36,845 nt of DNA. Origin: JAKEHA01 sp035687255 (lineage in GTDB: Bacteria; Krumholzibacteriota; Krumholzibacteriia; WVZY01; JAKEHA01). Below the pieces are notes generated by a model. The model had not been told where the DNA came from. It worked only from the letters and a program-made list of their open reading frames with translations, and searched no databases. Every line of letters starts with the position of its first letter. Within the stretch, counting starts at the first letter, position 1. Location of the stretch: NCBI GenBank assembly GCA_035687255.1, contig DASRYI010000403.1, positions 1 through 36,845 on the forward strand. The letters run 5' to 3'. The position numbers and the translations under genes were made by a program. Shown piece after piece: positions 32,555 through 36,845 of the stretch.

Positions 32555-33926
32555 CGTAGACCCCGTGCGCCGCTTCCAGCATGGCTTCGGCCAGCGTGGG
32601 ATGCGCGTGAATGGTGTTGGCGATTTCTTCCACCGTCGTCTCCATCTTGATGCCGAGTGTGGCTTCGGCGATCAGTTCGGTGGCTTTCGGTCCGATGATG
32701 TGCACGCCGAGCACTTCATCATAGCGTTTGTCGGCCACGATTTTCACGAAGCCGGCAGTGTCGTTGAGGATGGTCGCCTTTCCCAGCGCCGAGAAGGGGA
32801 ACTTGCCCACGCGTACGTCGTATCCGGCTTCCTTCGCCGCGCGTTCGGTGAGACCGACGCTGGCCACCTCGGGATGCGAATACGTGCAGTTGGGGACGGC
32901 GCGATAGTTGATGGTCTGCACGTGCTTTCCGGCCATGTGATCGACCGCGAGAATACCCTCGCGCGAGGCCACGTGCGCGAGCGCGGGGGACGCAATCACA
33001 TCGCCGATGGCGTAGATGCTGGGGACGTTCGTGCGCATGAACTCGTCGACCGCGATGAACCGTCCGTTCATTTTCACGCCCGCGGCGTCGTGGTTCAGAC
33101 CCTCGAGAACCGGGCGGCGCCCGGTGGCCACCAGGACACGCGCGACGTCCAGCGTCGAGGTGCCGTCGGGCTTCTTGAGCGTGAGGGTGACGCCGTCTGC
33201 GGACGCCTTTGCCTCGGTGACTTCGGCGGAGGTGTAGCACTTGAGGCCGCGCGCTCTGAGCGATCGTTCCAGCTGCGCGGAACATTCCTCGTCTTCGATG
33301 GGAAGCAGGCGGGGAAGAAGTTCGATCAAGTGCACCTGTGATCCGTAGGACGCGAACACCGACGCGAACTCGGTGCCCACGGCGCCCGAACCGATCACCG
33401 CGAGCGATGCCGGAATGTCGGCGGTCTTGAGCAGAATGTCGCTGTCGATGATGGTGGTGCCGTTCGGCTTGAGATGGGGAAGGTGCGACGGCGTCGAGCC
33501 GGTCGCAATGATGATGTGGCGCGCGCGAATGTCTTCGGAGCCGTTTGCGCCCGCGACGCGAATGGTCGTGGCGTCGACGAAACTGCCCGTACCGGTCAGC
33601 ACCTCGACCTTGCGCTTCTTCATCAAAAAGACGATGCCTTTGGCCATCTTGTCGACGACGGCCTGTTTGTAGGCGTGAATGCGGTTGATATCGAGCGACG
33701 CGCCCGAGACATCGATGCCGATCTCGCGCGACTTCTTGATCTCGTCGAACAGCTCGGCGGTGTGCAGGAGCGCCTTGGTTGGAATGCAGCCCCGGTGCAG
33801 GCAGGTGCCGCCGAGAAAGGAATCCTTTTCGATCAGGGCCGTCTTGAGGCCGAGTATGCCGGCCCGGATGGCGGCAACGTATCCGCCCGGGCCGCTGCCA
33901 ATAATGGCAACATCGAATTCTTTCAC
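32535..33926 (-). CDS. lpdA: Dihydrolipoyl dehydrogenase (E3)
   Basis: The product has 463 residues. It reoxidises dihydrolipoamide and makes NADH. GTG 33926 is chosen because AAGGAG lies 7 nt upstream and the FAD-binding G-S-G-P-G-G-Y then falls at the right distance (10-16). The redox disulfide Cys42/Cys47 lies in G-G-T-C-L-H-R-G-C-I-P-T-K. The NAD-binding G-S-G-A-V-G-T-E-F, the second FAD site Y-A-I-G-D-V and the C-terminal catalytic His442/Glu447 in H-P-T-L-A-E are present. It is the first gene of the seven-gene operon and overlaps E1-alpha copy 2 by 20 nt. A short hairpin with a T-rich loop sits directly before the SD. Confidence 0.96.
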   Translation of the reverse strand: MKEFDVAIIGSGPGGYVAAIRAGILGLKTALIEKDSFLGGTCLHRGCIPTKALLHTAELFDEIKKSREIGIDVSGASLDINRIHAYKQAVVDKMAKGIVFLMKKRKVEVLTGTGSFVDATTIRVAGANGSEDIRARHIIIATGSTPSHLPHLKPNGTTIIDSDILLKTADIPASLAVIGSGAVGTEFASVFASYGSQVHLIELLPRLLPIEDEECSAQLERSLRARGLKCYTSAEVTEAKASADGVTLTLKKPDGTSTLDVARVLVATGRRPVLEGLNHDAAGVKMNGRFIAVDEFMRTNVPSIYAIGDVIASPALAHVASREGILAVDHMAGKHVQTINYRAVPNCTYSHPEVASVGLTERAAKEAGYDVRVGKFPFSALGKATILNDTAGFVKIVADKRYDEVLGVHIIGPKATELIAEATLGIKMETTVEEIANTIHAHPTLAEAMLEAAHGVYGEAIHI

Positions 33927-34183
33927 GCACGAACTCCTTGTGGCGGAAAAAAACGCACAAAGCGACACCCGCGCCAGCGTGGACGCGTATGCCAGCCCCC
34001 ATCGTTCATTTGGACCCGTTTACAACTCTCGGATAAGCGGATGCTCCGCGGGCGGGGGTGAAACGGGACGCGGGACCTAAGCGTTGTCGCAGGCCGGTGT
34101 GCTTCCCGCTCGGACAGGGGGCATTTTACGGAGCGCCGCCATGCAGCGCAAGCAAAACCCCGGGAGCCGCACCGGCAACCCGC

Positions 34184-34552
34184 TCAACGATAATTGGATG
34201 GGCGGTCGCCGATGGCCAGAATCGAACACGCGAGGATGGGTGTGAGTCCGAGTTCAGCGGCGCGTGCCACGACCGCGTCATCCTCGCTGCCCGGGTTCAG
34301 GTAAAGATCGCCGGGTCCTTTGCGGGCGATTGCGGGCAGCAGGCGCAGCGTGACCTCGGGCGGGACATACACGAGCGTGCTATCCAGCTCGACAGGAATA
34401 TCGAGAATGGACCGGTAGACGGTCAGCCCTTCGATGATCCGTTCGTGCAGGTTGACGGGATAAACAGAATGGCCGTGCGCGACATACGCGCGCACGGCCT
34501 TGTTTCCAAATTTTTCGTGATGGTTGGACGCCCCGATAACGGCGACGTTCAC
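34184..34552 (-). CDS. CoA-binding domain protein
   Basis: The product has 122 residues, a single Rossmann-like CoA_binding_2 domain (YccU-like). V-A-V-I-G-A-S-N-H-H-E-K-F-G-N-K-A at the N-terminus binds nucleotide. V-Y-P-V-N, L-V-Y-V-P-P-E and L-N-P-G-S-E-D follow at the usual spacing. Such proteins bind CoA or acyl-CoA, and their exact role is unknown. The start is GTG 34552, overlapping the stop of the 3D-domain gene as GTGA, so the two are co-translated. The pairing with a cell-wall-type domain protein looks incidental. Confidence 0.88.
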   Translation of the reverse strand: MNVAVIGASNHHEKFGNKAVRAYVAHGHSVYPVNLHERIIEGLTVYRSILDIPVELDSTLVYVPPEVTLRLLPAIARKGPGDLYLNPGSEDDAVVARAAELGLTPILACSILAIGDRPSNYR

Positions 34553-35259
34553 GGCACAGCCTTGCCCCGACCGGACGCCACCACTGCCACGCGGCCCAGG
34601 CCGTCGACGGGACCGTAGGGACCCGTCAGCATGGCTTTCCGGCGTCCGAACTGGCGGGCATCGTGCAGGGACTCGAACCAGATGTCGGCGTGGCGTCCCC
34701 AGCGGACGGCCATGACGTCCTCAACCACGAAATCCCCGATGCCATTGAGGTGGACGACGTCGCCGAACTCGAACGGAGCACCCGGCGTGTAGCGGCGCAC
34801 CAGGTCGCGCGAAAGGGCGATGACGCCCGGCCGCGTCGGGGTGTTGGATGCGGTGATGAACGGGGTGTCGTCGGTCTCGCAGGACCGGCTGGTGTAGCCG
34901 CTGACGCTGACCGACACCGCAATCTCCCGGCTGGTGGAGGCATCCAGGTTCTCGCCCTCGTAGTAGCGGTCGAGAGAACCCCTCAGAGAGGCCACTTCGC
35001 TGACGGGCGCTCCGGTCTCCGGAAGCAGGGACCCGTTGCGCGCGTTCTTCGCGACCTCGGCGGCGATCAGAAGCCCGGGCACCAGCACCAGCGAGACCAC
35101 CAGCAGGCGGGCTCCCCGGTCGCGGGGCCGCAGGGTCGTGGTCCGCGGGGTGGCTCTGGCCAGGACGTCCAGTGCCCGGTAGCCTCGATGGGCCAGGAAG
35201 CCCGGGGCACCGGTTCGCATCCGCCAGGTGAGACGATTGAGTCGGGTGTGAATTCTCAT
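34549..35259 (-). CDS. Membrane-anchored 3D-domain (DPBB-like) protein
   Basis: The product has 236 residues. An N-terminal basic cytoplasmic segment (1-50) is followed by one membrane helix (about 52-69). The extracytoplasmic part contains a 3D domain at about 114-212: S-V-S-G-Y-T at its start, T-A-S-N-T-P-T-R-P-G-V-I-A-L-S, F-V-V-E-D-V-M with Asp181, and H-A-D-I-W-F with Asp192, then H-D-A-R-Q-F-G-R-R-K. The aspartates are the family's putative catalytic triad, seen in lytic transglycosylase-like MltA/YorM proteins, so peptidoglycan cleavage is a reasonable inference. The start at 35259 lacks a strong SD. A promoter and a palindrome lie upstream. The 4-nt overlap with the CoA-binding gene implies co-expression. 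Confidence 0.82.
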   Translation of the reverse strand: MRIHTRLNRLTWRMRTGAPGFLAHRGYRALDVLARATPRTTTLRPRDRGARLLVVSLVLVPGLLIAAEVAKNARNGSLLPETGAPVSEVASLRGSLDRYYEGENLDASTSREIAVSVSVSGYTSRSCETDDTPFITASNTPTRPGVIALSRDLVRRYTPGAPFEFGDVVHLNGIGDFVVEDVMAVRWGRHADIWFESLHDARQFGRRKAMLTGPYGPVDGLGRVAVVASGRGKAVP

Positions 35260-35289
35260 CGTGTTTCAAGACCCCCCTGTTTACGACGG

Positions 35290-35315
35290 CGGCCCGACCG
35301 GGTAGCGGCGGGCCG
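35290..35315 (-). other. Leader hairpin upstream of the 3D-domain gene
   Basis: CGGCCCG (35290-35296) pairs with CGGGCCG (35309-35315). It would form in the 5' leader between the predicted start near 35335 and ATG 35259. Confidence 0.4.
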
Positions 35316-35323
35316 ATTCGAGA

Positions 35324-35336
35324 GGTCAATTTGACC
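35324..35336. promoter_or_regulatory. Palindromic operator candidate GGTCAA-T-TTGACC
   Basis: A perfect 13-bp palindrome overlaps the predicted transcription start of the 3D-domain gene, immediately downstream of its -10. This is the expected position for a repressor binding site, here for a dimeric regulator. The regulator is not encoded in the window. Confidence 0.45.
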
Positions 35337-35341
35337 CTTCA

Positions 35342-35370
35342 AGGCTAGCCCGGCGGCTGAGGGGTGTCAA
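35342..35370 (-). promoter_or_regulatory. Promoter candidate for the 3D-domain / CoA-binding genes
   Basis: Minus strand consensus TTGACA (35365-35370), a 17-nt spacer and TAGCCT (35342-35347). The predicted leader is about 75 nt. Confidence 0.55.
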
Positions 35371-35396
35371 AGGTTTTGTCCGGTGCGGGGGCGGGG

Positions 35397-35420
35397 TTTG
35401 TGGCGTCCGTATGCCACAAA
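35397..35420. other. Hairpin upstream of the 3D-domain promoter
   Basis: TTTGTGGC (35397-35404) pairs perfectly with GCCACAAA (35413-35420) around an 8-nt loop. It may be the end of the upstream 35536-36288 transcript, although no T-tract follows. Confidence 0.35.
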
Positions 35421-35535
35421 TCGATGTTTTACAGGTGCTTATCCCGGCCGCCGGGGGTCGTCTCTGGAATGGGACCCGCAGGCGCCTGTCGAGAAATCAC
35501 TTACTCCCTCGCCAGGCAACTTTTTCCGGGTGCCG

Positions 35536-36288
35536 TTACTGTCCCTTATCCTTTGTCGTGTAATAAGTTGTCGGGTTTTCCCCGAAAATTTCGTCGAGAA
35601 ACGCTTCGGTGTGGCTGGTCGGGAACCTCATGTAGACCGGAATCCCGTTCTTGGGGTTGACGTGACTCTCGAACGGCTCGGCCCCCGCGATGATGACGAT
35701 CAACTTTCGGGCCGTCATCGAGCGGGGCCCGGCCTCCTCCAGGACCTCCCCCGAGTAGCCGAGGGTGACCTCCGCGGGGGCGAGCGACGTGGGAAAAAGC
35801 AGGTTGTAGGTGGTGGTCCGTTGCTCCGACCGGGCCTGAGTCAGTGCAAACAGGATCTCGTGTTCCATCAGCCAGTCCTCGAACAGGAGGGTCTTTGGGT
35901 GGCGCATCTTCAGGTGCTTGTCCCGGATGTCGCCGTCCATCTCGTAATATCCGAAGGCCGAATCCGCGTGGACGCGCGCCTCGCAGGATACGGTGTGGTC
36001 GCCCTTGGTGCCCTTGCAGGAAAACTCACTGACCGCGTACGTGCCAGGATCGACCACCGTTTTCGACTCCAGAGCGATCACCGCGACCCCGGTCAGCACG
36101 CGGGTGTCCGACTCGAAAACCAGGCTGGTCGGGGTCCGGGTGATTTTCACCTCGGCGTGCCCCGCCGGTTCGCCATTCACATAAAACGAATAGCGGAGGT
36201 TCCTGGGCAGCTCGCCGGCCCGGGCCACTCCGGCCAGGAGGACGATCGCAAGCAGGGGCAAAATGACACGGGGGAACTTCAACTGCAT
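35536..36288 (-). CDS. Secreted DUF3108-like protein
   Basis: The product has 250 residues. ATG 36288 opens a clear Sec signal peptide (about 24 residues, A-R-A before G-E-L-P). The mature protein starts L-R-Y-S-F-Y-V-N-G-E-P-A-G-H-A-E-V and continues as alternating beta strands to F-E-S-H-V-N-P-K-N-G-I-P-V-Y-M-R-F-P near the C-terminus. That order resembles DUF3108 periplasmic proteins, which have a beta-clam lipid- or ligand-binding look. I rate the family link as moderate and the function as unknown. It has its own extended -10 promoter. The C-terminal ~20 residues are polar and probably flexible. Confidence 0.78.
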   Translation of the reverse strand: MQLKFPRVILPLLAIVLLAGVARAGELPRNLRYSFYVNGEPAGHAEVKITRTPTSLVFESDTRVLTGVAVIALESKTVVDPGTYAVSEFSCKGTKGDHTVSCEARVHADSAFGYYEMDGDIRDKHLKMRHPKTLLFEDWLMEHEILFALTQARSEQRTTTYNLLFPTSLAPAEVTLGYSGEVLEEAGPRSMTARKLIVIIAGAEPFESHVNPKNGIPVYMRFPTSHTEAFLDEIFGENPTTYYTTKDKGQ

Positions 36289-36344
36289 CGGGGAGCCACC
36301 TTACTACGGGGTTGACGGGCTGGGGCGAATGCCCCGTGAAATGC

Positions 36345-36353
36345 ATTATAGCA
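36345..36353 (-). promoter_or_regulatory. Consensus extended -10 promoter of the DUF3108-like gene
   Basis: Minus strand TGCTATAAT contains a perfect TATAAT with the TGn extension. The predicted start near 36338 gives a leader of about 50 nt, which carries a GGGGC/GCCCC hairpin (36322-36335) and GGTGGC before the ATG. No -35 match is seen, as expected for an extended -10 promoter. Confidence 0.6.
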
Positions 36354-36479
36354 CAACATGCTTACACCGGGACGCCGGGGTTGGTTCGGTACCGGAGTTG
36401 CTAGTATCGAGGCCGGTGGACGGCTGCGCGTCCCAGCGTTTAGTCTCCAGCCGGGCCCGGAGGGGCGGACGTTCCACAC

Positions 36480-36845
36480 ATGGCAGGCCGTTTTCCAGTT
36501 CTGATGTATCACCGGCTCGAATCGCCGGAGTGTCCGGTCGATTCGGCGCAGGAGCGACCGTGGTCGGTGCCACTGGCCGAGTTCGACCGGCAGATGGCCC
36601 GGCTGCGGGAAACGGGACGGCTCGGGGTATCCATGGACCAGATCCATTCCGAACTGGCCGCCGGACGCGACGTGCCCGCCGCGTGGGTGGGGCTCACCTT
36701 CGACGACGGCAACGCCAGCGACTACCGGCACGCCCTCCCCGTCCTCACCGGCTACGGATTCCACGCCACCTTCTTTGTGTGCGCGGACCGCATTCAGGGA
36801 GAGATGCCGCCGGCGCAGCTGCGCGAGTTGCGTGCGGCCGGCATG
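36480..36845 (+). CDS. Polysaccharide deacetylase family protein (5' part, cut by window end)
   Basis: The first 122 codons are open to the window edge. V-L-M-Y-H-R-L (7-13) and L-T-F-D-D-G (72-77, with Asp75 as catalytic base and Asp76 as metal ligand) are NodB motif 1 and its upstream strand. H-A-T-F-F-V (95-100) follows at the normal distance. These carbohydrate esterase family 4 enzymes remove N- or O-acetyl groups from polysaccharides or peptidoglycan. There is no signal peptide in the visible part. GGAGGGG lies upstream of ATG 36480, at slightly long spacing. The S-H-x3-H metal motif should lie just past the edge. Confidence 0.85.
   Translation, partial: MAGRFPVLMYHRLESPECPVDSAQERPWSVPLAEFDRQMARLRETGRLGVSMDQIHSELAAGRDVPAAWVGLTFDDGNASDYRHALPVLTGYGFHATFFVCADRIQGEMPPAQLRELRAAGM

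Noticed and set aside
33927..34183. Promoter or riboswitch upstream of lpdA
   Set aside because: I found only a short hairpin with a T-rich loop next to the SD; no -35/-10 pair or known riboswitch pattern was convincing.

Overview
The window is GC-rich and densely coding. It lies on a bacterial chromosome: there is no rRNA or tRNA gene, CRISPR array, transposase or phage gene that I can see. Two secreted proteins end in a FlgD-like Ig / T9SS-like C-terminal module (N-P-F motif, W-D/N-G, S-G-V-Y-x-x-R and a basic tail). The respiratory metabolism is complete, and several genes seem to use extended -10 promoters or leaderless starts. This fits an uncultured member of the FCB-side phyla (Candidatus Eisenbacteria, Latescibacterota or Gemmatimonadota-like). 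That is my inference from protein style; no marker gene is present.

Layout. (1) 1-4774: an envelope/secretome patch with two lipoproteins, a 61-residue six-cysteine secreted protein, a secreted protein with a C-terminal sorting module and an LVIVD-repeat surface protein. (2) 4873-16053, plus strand: a tightly overlapping run. A surface-glycan set (GT4 glycosyltransferase, SAM methyltransferase, sulfotransferase, Wzx-like flippase, DegT aminotransferase) runs by 4-nt overlaps into an FMN alpha-hydroxyacid oxidase, a protein with no named family, fumarylacetoacetase, a BBE-type FAD oxidoreductase and a UPF0173 metallo-hydrolase. (3) 16037-23291: central carbon. Two dissimilar citrate synthases flank malate synthase and isocitrate lyase (aceB-aceA), with dodecin, a DinB-fold protein and an aspartate-rich zinc-finger-like protein between them. 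The gap 18124-18456 holds a large nested inverted repeat followed at once by a terminator, a candidate structured RNA. (4) 23389-26485: a RecB/Cas4-type nuclease domain protein diverges over 46 bp from a glyoxalase-II-like hydrolase; next comes a Sll1717-type P-loop ATPase. (5) 33926-26614, minus strand: a seven-gene 2-oxoacid dehydrogenase operon with E3, two tandem E1-alpha paralogues, E1-beta, E2, LipB and LipA. (6) 34184-36845: a CoA-binding protein, a membrane-anchored 3D-domain protein, a secreted DUF3108-like protein, and the start of a polysaccharide deacetylase cut by the window edge.

How the parts fit. The dehydrogenase operon makes acyl-CoA and carries the enzymes that lipoylate its own E2. 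Acetyl-CoA would feed the citrate synthases and the glyoxylate shunt, and fumarylacetoacetase would add fumarate and acetoacetate from tyrosine-type catabolism. The glycan operon and polysaccharide deacetylase point to a decorated, probably sulfated, surface polymer. The least explained items are the structured element at 18126-18300, the unnamed protein 11658-12545, the symmetric six-cysteine protein and the tandem E1-alpha pair.
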